Assembly (NCBI GenBank): GCA_937891905.1
Contig: CALATT010000056.1
Coordinates: forward strand, 1-64,000
Reading direction: 5' to 3'
DNA: 64,000 nucleotides
Source of the DNA: an uncultured Bacteroidales bacterium
GTDB taxonomy: Bacteria > Bacteroidota > Bacteroidia > Bacteroidales > Paludibacteraceae
A model generated the notes under the pieces. It was not told the origin of the DNA and ran no database searches. It worked only from the letters and a program-made list of their open reading frames with translations. Shown here piece after piece: positions 17,498 to 26,126 of this stretch (position 1 is its first letter; every line of letters starts with the position of its first letter). The position numbers and the translations under genes are program-made.

Positions 17498-17857
17498 ATG
17501 ATGTGCATATTGTACATATGGGCTTGGTTATTATTAGGCACACAGCCAATAAATAACCATTCTGAAACGCCGGTAGCGGCTATCTCAAACGACTATATCG
17601 GTCAGGTCGACTACACTGCCACAATGGGTATTGGAGGAAAAACCAACAATGGTATAACCTTCCATTCTGCCAAATCATTCTCTTCCACGCAGCATAACTA
17701 TACTCGCGTACATAAATATAATAGTACTAGACTATTTAAATCTTCATTTTCTAAAACGCCAAGACAAGTAAGAACAACCATCAAAGAGACTTGTCCTTTC
17801 TGCGTAAATGTATGCAAGGAGTATTATGTCTATGGCTTGCGACGGATCTTGTGTTAG
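17498..17857 (+). CDS. Short secreted protein of unknown function
   Basis: A 119-residue protein starting MMCILYIWAWLLLG, a signal-peptide-like hydrophobic N-terminus, then a polar, Ser/Thr/Asn-rich mature region with basic patches (RLFKSSFSKTPRQVR) and a C-terminal cluster with CPFCVNVC. I do not recognise a family. The start is decided by the promoter 8 nt upstream; a longer in-frame version would begin inside the terminator. The CxxC-type cysteines hint at metal or disulfide use outside the cytoplasm. It follows the sigma operon and could be one of its targets, which is not shown. Confidence 0.6.
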   Translation: MMCILYIWAWLLLGTQPINNHSETPVAAISNDYIGQVDYTATMGIGGKTNNGITFHSAKSFSSTQHNYTRVHKYNSTRLFKSSFSKTPRQVRTTIKETCPFCVNVCKEYYVYGLRRILC

Positions 17858-17950
17858 GTAATCGCTTAATTCTTTCTGCGCCAATCTCTTTTGGCCTCTT
17901 TAAGCATGCGGTACACTACCGCTAATATTCACCTAATACAATTATAATTT

Positions 17951-18346
17951 ATGACAAATACTACTATCGGGCTCAAGGAAACTGTAGCCCAACATTCAAA
18001 TATAGCATGCAAATCTGTATGCTTTGGTCTTATTAAAAAACTCTATTATAAACCTACCAATGGTTCCCTCAAATCTGTTGAACTATATTTCGGCCCTAAG
18101 GACAAAGAAACGCTACTCTCCCTTTTTAAGCTACAAGGTGATGCCTTGATTAGTTTTGCTAAAAAATGCACTCACTTGGATGAAAAAACGAATGGTAATT
18201 TGTTTTTAGAAGCATTTGTGTCATCCGACCGTCAGTTTATAGCATTGCAATTGAGTCAGTACAGCACATTGGATTATCAACTCCTTTGCGAACCCATCTT
18301 CTTGGAAGGAAGTGCAGCAGAACTAGTTAGCAATATATTTTTATAA
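17951..18346 (+). CDS. Hypothetical protein
   Basis: A 131-residue protein with no signal peptide and no membrane segment. It is mixed alpha/beta in appearance, with hydrophobic strands such as SVELYFGP and QFIALQLSQY. I recognise no family and see no conserved motif. The 93-nt gap upstream holds no evident promoter, so it may be co-transcribed with the secreted protein gene. The downstream gap contains two direct copies of TTTGTACATT (18353 and 18368). Confidence 0.6.
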   Translation: MTNTTIGLKETVAQHSNIACKSVCFGLIKKLYYKPTNGSLKSVELYFGPKDKETLLSLFKLQGDALISFAKKCTHLDEKTNGNLFLEAFVSSDRQFIALQLSQYSTLDYQLLCEPIFLEGSAAELVSNIFL

Positions 18347-18392
18347 ACCATCTTTGTACATTAACTATTTGTACATTGTTAATTGCTGAATT

Positions 18393-19361
18393 ATGGAATA
18401 CATTATTCTAATTATTTCTTTAGTAGGAATAGTTTTTGGAGCAGATATGTTAGTAGCTGGAGCTGCGGCTATCGCTCGCAAATATAAAGTATCCGATTTT
18501 GTCATCGGTGCAGCCATTGTGGGTATCGGTACTTCGATGCCTGAGTTGGTGGTTAGTTTTATCGGAGCATTAGAAGGAAATGCGGATGTTGCGATAGGCA
18601 ATGTGGTGGGCTCTAATATATTCAATGTATTGGGTATATTAGGTCTTACAGCTGCTTTGTTTCCCATCGCGGTGGACAAAGAGAATATGCGATTCGAAAT
18701 ACCACTATGCATATGCGTTTCTATCATGCTTACCATATTGGTCTTTAATGTCTTCTGCGGGGGTACACCAATAATCAGCCGTATTGACGGATGGATTCTA
18801 CTACTTGCTTTTGCCTTCTATATGTGGTACTCATTCTATCGCGATAAGCAAAAGAATGAAGAAGCAGAGATAAGCAATACTTCCCATTCTTCAACAAAAA
18901 CAACGAATGAAGCATTATGGAAATCCATATTAAAGGTATTATTGGGTTTGCCAATACTGATTGTCAGTTGTGATTTCTTTGTGGATAACGCCGTTTTAAT
19001 TGCAAAAAACTTCGGAGTCAATGACGCATTTATATCTTTAACGCTTATCGCCTGCGGTACCTCATTACCTGAGTTAGCAGCCTCACTCGTAGCTGCACTG
19101 AAGAAAAATACGCAATTGGCATTGGGTAATGTAATTGGTTCAAACATCTTTAATATCACATGGATTTTAGGACTCAGTGCACAAGTCATGCCACTCAATT
19201 CCTCTGGCATTACCGTCATAGACTACTGCGTGATGATTTTTGCGGCTATATTGCCATTACTCTTCGGTTTCAACGGAAAAATCAACCGCATAGCTGGTAT
19301 AGGTATGTTCCTATGTTTCGTGGCATACACCTGGTATCTCTTAAGCACACAAACTGTATAA
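18393..19361 (+). CDS. Calcium/sodium antiporter, CaCA family
   Basis: A 322-residue inner-membrane exchanger. The two inverted alpha repeats are plain: GTSMPEL followed by GNVVGSNIFN (about residues 46-77), and CGTSLPEL followed by GNVIGSNIFN in the second half. A charged cytosolic loop (about 148-168, rich in E, S and T) separates them. Ten hydrophobic segments fit the YrbG/NCX-like fold that exports Ca using Na. It precedes the Na/Pi transporter by 61 nt of AT-rich repeats. Confidence 0.92.
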   Translation: MEYIILIISLVGIVFGADMLVAGAAAIARKYKVSDFVIGAAIVGIGTSMPELVVSFIGALEGNADVAIGNVVGSNIFNVLGILGLTAALFPIAVDKENMRFEIPLCICVSIMLTILVFNVFCGGTPIISRIDGWILLLAFAFYMWYSFYRDKQKNEEAEISNTSHSSTKTTNEALWKSILKVLLGLPILIVSCDFFVDNAVLIAKNFGVNDAFISLTLIACGTSLPELAASLVAALKKNTQLALGNVIGSNIFNITWILGLSAQVMPLNSSGITVIDYCVMIFAAILPLLFGFNGKINRIAGIGMFLCFVAYTWYLLSTQTV

Positions 19362-19422
19362 TTCTACATAATTAAACATTACACAACTAAACATTTAACA
19401 TATAACATCTAACATCTAAAGT

Positions 19423-21180
19423 ATGGTTTTACAACTTTTCACATTACTTGGAGCCCTTGGAATGTTCCTTTATGGAATGAACTTAATGAGTTCAGGTCTC
19501 CAAAAAGCCGCAGGTGACAAATTGCGTAACCTCCTTTCAGCTATTACAGCAAATCCTTTCCGTGGTGTATTAACTGGTTTAGGAATTACCACAGTCATCC
19601 AGTCGTCCAGTGCCACCACAGTTATGGTGGTCTCATTTGTCAATGCGGGCTTGCTCACTTTGGTACAAGGTATTAGTGTCATCATGGGCGCCAATATAGG
19701 TACTACTGTTACAGCGTGGCTCGTATCATGGTTAGGATTCAAAGCGGACATCTCGATCTTGGCTATTCCTTTGATGGCATTAGGATTTATCTTGTCTATA
19801 TCTAAGAAGGACAGCAGACGAAATATCTCCGAACTCATCGTAGGTTTCTCACTCCTCTTCTTGGGATTATCACTCATGAAGAACTCCGTACCTGATTTAA
19901 GACAGACACCAGAAGTGTTATCCTTCATTCAGGGATGGCAGGGCTATGGATTTGGTTCTACACTCATCTTCCTCGCTTTAGGTGTCATCTTAACGCTTGT
20001 ATTGCAGTCATCCAGCGCCACCATGGCACTCACACTCATCATGCTCAATATGGGTTGGATTCATTTTGACATGGCGTGCGCAATGGTATTAGGTGAGAAC
20101 ATCGGTACTACTATTACGGCCAATATAGCCGCGGCTGTGGGTAATACCTCTGCTAAACGAGCCGCTTTGGCACACACCGTTTTCAATGTGTTTGGTGTAG
20201 TATGGGCACTCATCACTTTCCCTTGGTTCCTCAAACTCGTCGGATGGATCACTGCCTCTATCTTTGGACTACCCAACCCTGCAGACGATTCTTTCAGTAT
20301 TGAGGTAACTCATGACGCGCAAGGCAATGCTATACAGTCCGACTCACAAACAGCGGCACTATACGGATTGTCCATGCTGCATACATGCTTCAATACCATC
20401 AATACCGCCCTTCTCATCGGATTTGTTCCTGCCATCGAGAAATTAGTCTGCGCGATTATCAAGGGAAGTAAGAAAGCAACCGATAATCTCTATCGCCTCA
20501 AATATATCAAGGCAGGTAACATGAGTACACCTGAATTGGCTACCGAACAGGCTTTCAACGAGATTATCCACTTCGCGCGAATCTCTCACAACGGATTAGG
20601 ATATATACGATCGGCTATCGGCGCAAATAAAAAAGAAGACTTCGAATTCTATCGCGAGAAATTAGTTAAATACGAAGAGATCTCTGACCGTATTGAGTAT
20701 GAGATTGCCACTTTCCTCAATTCGGTTTCTACGGCTGATATCAGCGAGACCACTTCGATGCAGATTAAATCTATGTACAAGATTATTGGTGAATTAGAGT
20801 CACTTGGAGATTCAGGCGAAGCTATTAGTCGTATGTTGTCCAGACGCAATAGTCACAATAAATCCTTTACGCCTGAGACTATTGCGCATATCGAACAGAT
20901 GATTGACGCCATCCACCATGCCTATGAAGTGATGATTAACAACTTGTCACAAGCGCACGCGGGTACGCTTTTGGATATCTCCAATGCTTTGCAGGCAGAG
21001 GAGCAAATCAATCAATTGCGCAATCAGTTACGAGAGTCGGAGATAGAAGACATCGAGCAGAATAAGACGAACTATCAGACCAGTGTATATTATTTGGATA
21101 TAGTAAGCGAACTGGAGAAAATGGGTGATTTCATGATCAACATCTCCCAAGCCCTCGAAAGAGCCTTTATTAAACAATAA
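19423..21180 (+). CDS. Na/Pi cotransporter family protein with PhoU-like domain
   Basis: A 585-residue protein. The membrane half carries two inverted QSSSAT repeats (about residues 60 and 192) diagnostic of the SLC34/NptA phosphate transporter fold. The C-terminal ~230 residues are helical and PhoU-like, typical of bacterial YjbB/NptA-type proteins that move phosphate with sodium. The leader is a run of ACATCTAAC words. No pst or pho genes are adjacent. Confidence 0.92.
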   Translation: MVLQLFTLLGALGMFLYGMNLMSSGLQKAAGDKLRNLLSAITANPFRGVLTGLGITTVIQSSSATTVMVVSFVNAGLLTLVQGISVIMGANIGTTVTAWLVSWLGFKADISILAIPLMALGFILSISKKDSRRNISELIVGFSLLFLGLSLMKNSVPDLRQTPEVLSFIQGWQGYGFGSTLIFLALGVILTLVLQSSSATMALTLIMLNMGWIHFDMACAMVLGENIGTTITANIAAAVGNTSAKRAALAHTVFNVFGVVWALITFPWFLKLVGWITASIFGLPNPADDSFSIEVTHDAQGNAIQSDSQTAALYGLSMLHTCFNTINTALLIGFVPAIEKLVCAIIKGSKKATDNLYRLKYIKAGNMSTPELATEQAFNEIIHFARISHNGLGYIRSAIGANKKEDFEFYREKLVKYEEISDRIEYEIATFLNSVSTADISETTSMQIKSMYKIIGELESLGDSGEAISRMLSRRNSHNKSFTPETIAHIEQMIDAIHHAYEVMINNLSQAHAGTLLDISNALQAEEQINQLRNQLRESEIEDIEQNKTNYQTSVYYLDIVSELEKMGDFMINISQALERAFIKQ

Positions 21181-21189
21181 TCAATACTG

Positions 21190-21478
21190 ATATTAACGAG
21201 GACTGCTAGCACAGCGATAGTCCGAGTTAAGAGCATGGAGAAAGCAATTGACTTTTGCTTTCGAACGGAAGGAGCAGCGGGGAGCGTCGCTCCGACCATA
21301 GACAGCATTAGGAGCCCGTCCATTTATCTCTTGGGGTCCCCGACGAATTTCTAATTCGTGGGGAGAGCGTAGAGCAAGGCGGAGTGTTACAGGAGCTACG
21401 AGTAGCGACTCACACGAGCCTTAGCTTAAGCGAGGTATGGACCTTTGCGACTAATTGACGAACGCGACACTCACTACT
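21190..21478 (+). ncRNA. Structured intergenic region, candidate ncRNA or 3' UTR element
   Basis: About 430 nt separate the phosphate transporter from proS, with no convincing ORF. The first ~290 nt hold successive hairpins: 8-bp GAAAGCAA/TTGCTTTC (21240-21262), GGAGC/GCTCC with 3-nt loop (21281-21293), and a 12-bp stem with one bulge (21337-21364). A 36-nt repeat follows (21403-21438), and a strong terminator ends the region. This is either an independent RNA or a structured 3' UTR. It does not match tmRNA or RNase P RNA landmarks that I know, and no promoter box is evident at its 5' side. Confidence 0.4.
21403..21438 (+). repeat. Intergenic repeat, copy 1
   Basis: A 36-nt core beginning TAGCGACTCACACGAG and ending AAGCGAGGTAT, shared with 28830-28865 at 34 of 36 positions. 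Weaker similarity extends about 35 nt further right in both copies. CTTA and TAAG arms allow a small hairpin. Confidence 0.75.
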
Positions 21479-21508
21479 AAAAAAATCGCTCTTCGGGGCG
21501 ATTTTTTT
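21479..21508 (+). terminator. Rho-independent terminator with TTCG tetraloop
   Basis: Seven A, then ATCGCTC and GGGCGAT arms (one G-T pair) closing a TTCG loop, then seven T. It ends whatever is transcribed from the structured region or the phosphate transporter gene. Confidence 0.9.
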
Positions 21509-21537
21509 GCATATATCAAAAAAAAACACTACCTTTG
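21506..21537 (+). promoter_or_regulatory. Promoter of proS
   Basis: TTTG at 21506-21509, the end of the terminator T-run, and TACCTTTG at 21530-21537 are 20 bp apart. The box is followed by a mirror copy (GCAAAGGT). The leader of ~70 nt can form a hairpin at 21552-21578. Confidence 0.8.
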
Positions 21538-21585
21538 CACCCGCAAAGGTCACTTCACACTAAAACGGTGTCTGAAGTTATACTT

Positions 21586-21612
21586 ATGAATACTAAATAC
21601 AATACAATATAA
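21586..21612 (+). CDS. Possible leader mini-ORF overlapping the proS start
   Basis: ATG at 21586 opens eight codons (MNTKYNTI) ending in a TAA whose last A is the first base of the proS ATG. The TAATG arrangement would allow reinitiation. There is no proline codon, so classical attenuation by prolyl-tRNA is unlikely. It may be chance. Confidence 0.3.
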   Translation: MNTKYNTI

Positions 21613-23102
21613 TGGCAAACTTTCAAAAATTAACCCCTCGATCAGAGGATTATTCTAAATGGTACAACGAACTCGTGGTCAAAGCAGACCTCGCAGAGCA
21701 AAGCGCAGTACGCGGATGTATGGTTATCAAGCCATACGGATACGCCATTTGGGAAACAATACAAGCAGAACTGGATAAACGATTCAAAGAAAAAGGAGTG
21801 AAGAACGCTTACTTCCCACTCCTCATCCCGAAATCATTCCTTAGCCGCGAAGCGGAGCATGTAGAGGGCTTCGCCAAAGAGTGCGCTGTCGTTACTCACC
21901 ACCGACTCATGAATGACCCAGAAGGAAAAGGAGTAGTAGTGGACCCACAAGCACGCTTGGAAGAAGAACTCATCATTCGCCCCACTTCAGAAACAATCAT
22001 CTGGAATACATACAAGAACTGGATCAATAGTTATCGTGACCTACCTATCCTCTGCAATCAATGGTGCAATGTGATGCGTTGGGAGATGCGTACACGCCTT
22101 TTCTTACGCACCGCGGAGTTCCTTTGGCAAGAAGGACACACCGCGCATGCCACCAAAGAAGAGGCAGAGGATTACGCACGCCAAATGCTCGATGTATATG
22201 CTGATTTCGCAGAGAAAGTGATGGCAATACCTGTTGTTAAGGGTGTTAAATCACCTAACGAACGATTTGCTGGCGCACTCAATACCTATTGTATTGAAGC
22301 TATGATGCAAGATGGTAAGGCACTCCAAGCAGGTACCAGCCACTTCTTAGGTCAGAACTTCGCCAAGAGTTTCGATGTGCAGTTCCTCACTAATGAGAAT
22401 AAATTCGAATATGTATGGGCTACCAGTTGGGGTGTTTCTACTCGTCTGATGGGCGCGCTCATCATGACGCACTCGGACGATAACGGATTAGTACTGCCTC
22501 CACACCTCGCACCAATACAAGTGGTTATCGTACCTATCTTCCGCAAAGCAGAGCAGTTAGGCGAACTATTAGAGAAAATCAATCCTATCGCTGACCAACT
22601 CAAAGCACTCGGCATACGCGTCAAAGTGGATACAGACGATAAATATACTCCTGGTTATAAGTTCGCTGACTATGAACTCAAAGGTGTGCCTGTGCGCTTA
22701 GCGATGGGTGGCCGAGACTTAGAAAACGGTACTATTGAAATAGCACGCCGCGACACACAAACCAAAGAGACCGTTTCTATCGATGGCATCGTTAATACCG
22801 TTCAAGCACTGCTCGAGGAAATACAAACCAACCTTCTGCAGAAAGCACTCTCTTTCCGCGTAGAGAATACACGCAGCGTGGACTCATACGAGGAATTCAA
22901 AGAAGAAGTAAAGAAAGGTGGATTTATCCTCGCACATTGGGATGGCACACCCGAGACAGAGCAGCGCATCAAAGAGGAAACAAAAGCTACTATCCGCTGC
23001 ATTCCATTACCTGAACTTAAAGAGTTCCAGTCCGAACCAGGCGTATGCATGGTGACAGGCAAACCAAGTGCAGGAAGAGTTGTTTTCGCACTCAGTTATT
23101 AA
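21612..23102 (+). CDS. proS: Prolyl-tRNA synthetase, archaeal/eukaryal-like type
   Basis: A 496-residue class II aminoacyl-tRNA synthetase charging tRNA-Pro. Motif 2 region includes [13 protein letters not shown], motif 3 includes [10 protein letters not shown]. The anticodon-binding domain follows (VVIVPIF onward), and the C-terminal extension ends in Tyr (FALSY), as in the ProS type without the bacterial editing insertion. Length fits that type, which is the common one in Bacteroidota. Confidence 0.95.
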   Translation: MANFQKLTPRSEDYSKWYNELVVKADLAEQSAVRGCMVIKPYGYAIWETIQAELDKRFKEKGVKNAYFPLLIPKSFLSREAEHVEGFAKECAVVTHHRLMNDPEGKGVVVDPQARLEEELIIRPTSETIIWNTYKNWINSYRDLPILCNQWCNVMRWEMRTRLFLRTAEFLWQEGHTAHATKEEAEDYARQMLDVYADFAEKVMAIPVVKGVKSPNERFAGALNTYCIEAMMQDGKALQAGTSHFLGQNFAKSFDVQFLTNENKFEYVWATSWGVSTRLMGALIMTHSDDNGLVLPPHLAPIQVVIVPIFRKAEQLGELLEKINPIADQLKALGIRVKVDTDDKYTPGYKFADYELKGVPVRLAMGGRDLENGTIEIARRDTQTKETVSIDGIVNTVQALLEEIQTNLLQKALSFRVENTRSVDSYEEFKEEVKKGGFILAHWDGTPETEQRIKEETKATIRCIPLPELKEFQSEPGVCMVTGKPSAGRVVFALSY

Positions 23103-23138
23103 GCAACACAGCGGGAAACCGCATACCACAAGAGGTAC

Positions 23139-23720
23139 ATGAAACGATTACTATACCTCATATTACTATTGGCAGTGAGCACGAATATGCTCGCTGCCAA
23201 TGCGTATGTGGACTCCTGTATGATACGCATTGAGAACGGAGACACACTATACATGGCATGGCTACACGATGTGTGGGTTTATCCCCCTATGCGATTCAAA
23301 AACAAACGGCAAGAACGATTCTATTGGAAGACAGTACGCGATGTTAAAAAAACCCTCCCATACGCCAAGATGATTACCAAAGATATGGCGTACGCTGATG
23401 CAGAGTTAGCTAAACTGCCCGACAAAAAAAGTCGCAAGAAATGGTGGCGGAGCTACGAGAAATACCTATTCAAGAAATACGAGAAAGACTTCCGTGGCAT
23501 GTATGCCAGTCAAGGAATGATGCTCATGAAACTGATGGATAGAGAAACAGACCGAACAAGCTACGAACTCATCAAGCAATATAGAGGCAAAGCAAGTGCT
23601 AATTTCTGGCAGTTCGTTGCCAAACTATTCAAGAATGACCTCAAAGAAGAGTACAACGCTGCTGATAAAGATAAGATTGTTGAGCGCGTTATTAACCTCG
23701 TCGAAGCAGGGCAGTTATAA
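23139..23720 (+). CDS. DUF4294 family exported protein
   Basis: A 193-residue protein with a signal peptide (MKRLLYLILLLAVSTNMLAA) and a basic, helical mature region containing MAWLHDVWVYPP and RFYWKTVRDVKK, matching DUF4294 of Bacteroidota by recall. Function is unknown; it is probably periplasmic. It starts 36 nt after proS and is likely co-transcribed. The 3' end overlaps the convergent MATE gene by 6 nt. Confidence 0.85.
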   Translation: MKRLLYLILLLAVSTNMLAANAYVDSCMIRIENGDTLYMAWLHDVWVYPPMRFKNKRQERFYWKTVRDVKKTLPYAKMITKDMAYADAELAKLPDKKSRKKWWRSYEKYLFKKYEKDFRGMYASQGMMLMKLMDRETDRTSYELIKQYRGKASANFWQFVAKLFKNDLKEEYNAADKDKIVERVINLVEAGQL

Positions 23721-25067
23721 AAACAAAAAACCACGGAAGCGCCTGATAGCAATTCCTATCATAATAGCAGCCGTTATCGCAGCCATCGCATCACTAATAG
23801 GAATAGCCCACCATACACCTAATATGGGATTATCAAATAATAACGGCACGAATAAGAGCAGCGGAATAAGAAAGAGCACTTGGCGCGTCATGCTCAAGAA
23901 AATAGACTTACCCGCCATACCTATTGAGGTGAAGAAGTTACCCGCTACCATCTGAAAACCAATAATCAACATCGTACTGCAGATAATACGCATAGGCACT
24001 ATTGTCTGCTCAATAAGGTTGATATCGTGCGTGAAAATCTGGGTTATTTGCCGCGGAAAACACTCTCCTAATACAAAGATGATAGCCATCACACCCGTTG
24101 CATATAAGCAAGTGAGGTAGAACGAACGCAGCATACGGTCATACTGCTTCGCACCGTAGTTATATCCCGTGATAGGTTGCATACCTTGGTTCAGACCCAT
24201 GATAATCATTGCAAACACAAACACTATACGATTAATAACACCATAGGACGCAATAGCTAAATCTCCACCGTAGTGCTTCAGTTGATTATTGATAATAATC
24301 ACCACAAAGCAATGAGCTATATTATATAAGAATGGCGATAGACCTATCGCTAAGGAACGCTTGGTGATATGCTTATCAAGCATCCATATACCTCGGTGAA
24401 AACGAACCAACTCATCCTTATTAAGGAATTTTGTCAACTGCCATACTACTGCCACAGCTTGACTCAATACCGTTGCCAATGCCGCACCGCGGACACCCAT
24501 ATCCAAACCGAAGATGAAGATTGGATCCAGAATAACATTAATCGTCACCGCCACAATAGTGGCTACCATAGAGAAACGAGGATGACCCGCCGAACGAAGC
24601 ATACTATTCAGTCCGAAATAGATATGCGTTAGCACATTACCCAAAAGGATAATCTCTATGTATTCATGTGCATAACCCAAAGTGTCTTCACTCGCACCAA
24701 AAGCCATCAAGATAGGGTCTAACCAAATCAAACCCACTACCATCACTAATGTGGAGAGAATGATATTGAGTACTATCACATTACCCAACACCTTATTCGC
24801 TTTTTCGTAATCGCGCTCCCCTAAATAGATAGCCAAGAGCGACGAGGCTCCTACACCCACTAAACTACCAAATGCCGCACATATATCCATGAATGGTTTG
24901 GCTACCGTCAACGCACCTAAGGCCAACGCACCACATCCATGACCGATATAAATACTATCCACTATATTATATAGCGAACTTGCCGTCATTGCTATAATGG
25001 CGGGCATCGCATACTTAAATAATAGTTTATGGATAGGAGCAGTACCTAATTCGGTGGTGGCGTTCAT
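23715..25067 (-). CDS. MATE family efflux transporter
   Basis: A 450-residue, 12-segment membrane protein of the multidrug and toxic compound extrusion family, exchanging cations for organic substrates. Two homologous halves with PAIIAMTASSLYNIVDSIYIG and GLNQGMQPITGYNYGA segments are typical. The substrate cannot be told. The ATG at 25067 abuts the apbC stop; a TTG three codons upstream would overlap it. It is the last gene of the fba operon. Confidence 0.92.
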   Translation of the reverse strand: MNATTELGTAPIHKLLFKYAMPAIIAMTASSLYNIVDSIYIGHGCGALALGALTVAKPFMDICAAFGSLVGVGASSLLAIYLGERDYEKANKVLGNVIVLNIILSTLVMVVGLIWLDPILMAFGASEDTLGYAHEYIEIILLGNVLTHIYFGLNSMLRSAGHPRFSMVATIVAVTINVILDPIFIFGLDMGVRGAALATVLSQAVAVVWQLTKFLNKDELVRFHRGIWMLDKHITKRSLAIGLSPFLYNIAHCFVVIIINNQLKHYGGDLAIASYGVINRIVFVFAMIIMGLNQGMQPITGYNYGAKQYDRMLRSFYLTCLYATGVMAIIFVLGECFPRQITQIFTHDINLIEQTIVPMRIICSTMLIIGFQMVAGNFFTSIGMAGKSIFLSMTRQVLFLIPLLLFVPLLFDNPILGVWWAIPISDAMAAITAAIMIGIAIRRFRGFLFL

Positions 25068-25068
25068 G

Positions 25069-26109
25069 CTAATCAATCAGTTGTTGTGCTATCTGTTCAA
25101 AAGCCGCTGCGCCTGGGTGACCCACTTGCATTGCGATAGGCATTCCCTCGTCGCCTCCTTCGCGGATAGACTGCACCAAAGGAATCTGACCCAATAAACG
25201 CACATCCAACTCTTCTGCCAAGCGCTTACCTCCCTCTTTGCCGAATATATAATACTTATTCTCTGGCAACTCGGCAGGCGTGAACCAAGACATATTCTCA
25301 ATCAGTCCGAGGATAGGTATATTCACCTTCTCATTGCGGAACATATCCACACCTTTGCGTGCATCAACGAGCGCCACAGGTTGCGGCGTTGTAACCACCA
25401 CCACACCCGTCAACTGCAGTGTAGAAATAAGCGTCAGATGAATATCACTCGTACCTGGTGGAAGGTCTATCAAGAAATAATCCAATTCCCCCCAATGCGC
25501 ATCTTGTATCAATTGTTTGATAGCATTAGAAGCCATACCGCCACGCCAAATAACGGCTTGGTTAGGGTCCACAAAGAAACCAATAGAAAGCATCTTCACA
25601 CCATACTGCTCGATAGGCTCTATCAGCGTGCGACCATCTACCTCTACCGAAACAGGGCGACAACCTTCACATTGGAACATCTTAGGCATTGATGGCCCAT
25701 GTATATCTGCATCCAACAAACCTACCCTAAAGCCCTTTTGCGCCAGCGCAACAGCCATGTTAGCCGCCACAGTGGACTTACCTACTCCACCCTTACCGCT
25801 ATGAATAGCAATAACTTGCTTGGAGCGGATGGCGGGAGCAGTGAGCTCTGGGGATAGGTTTTGTTTGATGAACTTAGTATGAATATGCGGCACCACATTC
25901 GCATCAATATAGGTCTTCAAAGCCACCTCAGTAGCTTTCACTACTGATTTCATGAACGGGTCGTTATCTTTCTGAAAAATAAGAGAGAAACTAACCTCAT
26001 ACCCCGAGATGCGTATATCATCCTCGAGCATTCCGCTCTCTATCAGGTCCTTACCAGTACCTGGATAGCGAACATGCTTCAAAGCCTCTATTACTTGTTG
26101 TGGATACAT
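25069..26109 (-). CDS. apbC: Mrp/NBP35-type ATPase, iron-sulfur cluster carrier
   Basis: A 346-residue P-loop protein. An N-terminal DUF59/MIP18-like domain (residues 1-90) precedes the deviant Walker A SGKGGVGKST (about 104-113) and the ATPase core with DLPPGTSD. Family members bind and transfer 4Fe-4S clusters to apo-proteins. The usual CxxC cluster-binding pair near the C-terminus is not obvious here. It sits 17 nt after the CoA transferase. Confidence 0.92.
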   Translation of the reverse strand: MYPQQVIEALKHVRYPGTGKDLIESGMLEDDIRISGYEVSFSLIFQKDNDPFMKSVVKATEVALKTYIDANVVPHIHTKFIKQNLSPELTAPAIRSKQVIAIHSGKGGVGKSTVAANMAVALAQKGFRVGLLDADIHGPSMPKMFQCEGCRPVSVEVDGRTLIEPIEQYGVKMLSIGFFVDPNQAVIWRGGMASNAIKQLIQDAHWGELDYFLIDLPPGTSDIHLTLISTLQLTGVVVVTTPQPVALVDARKGVDMFRNEKVNIPILGLIENMSWFTPAELPENKYYIFGKEGGKRLAEELDVRLLGQIPLVQSIREGGDEGMPIAMQVGHPGAAAFEQIAQQLID

Positions 26110-26126
26110 ATTCTACCTCTTTTTTA

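Noticed and set aside
21181..21480. tmRNA or RNase P RNA
   Set aside because: The landmark conserved blocks that I know for both RNAs are missing, and the hairpin order does not fit either fold.
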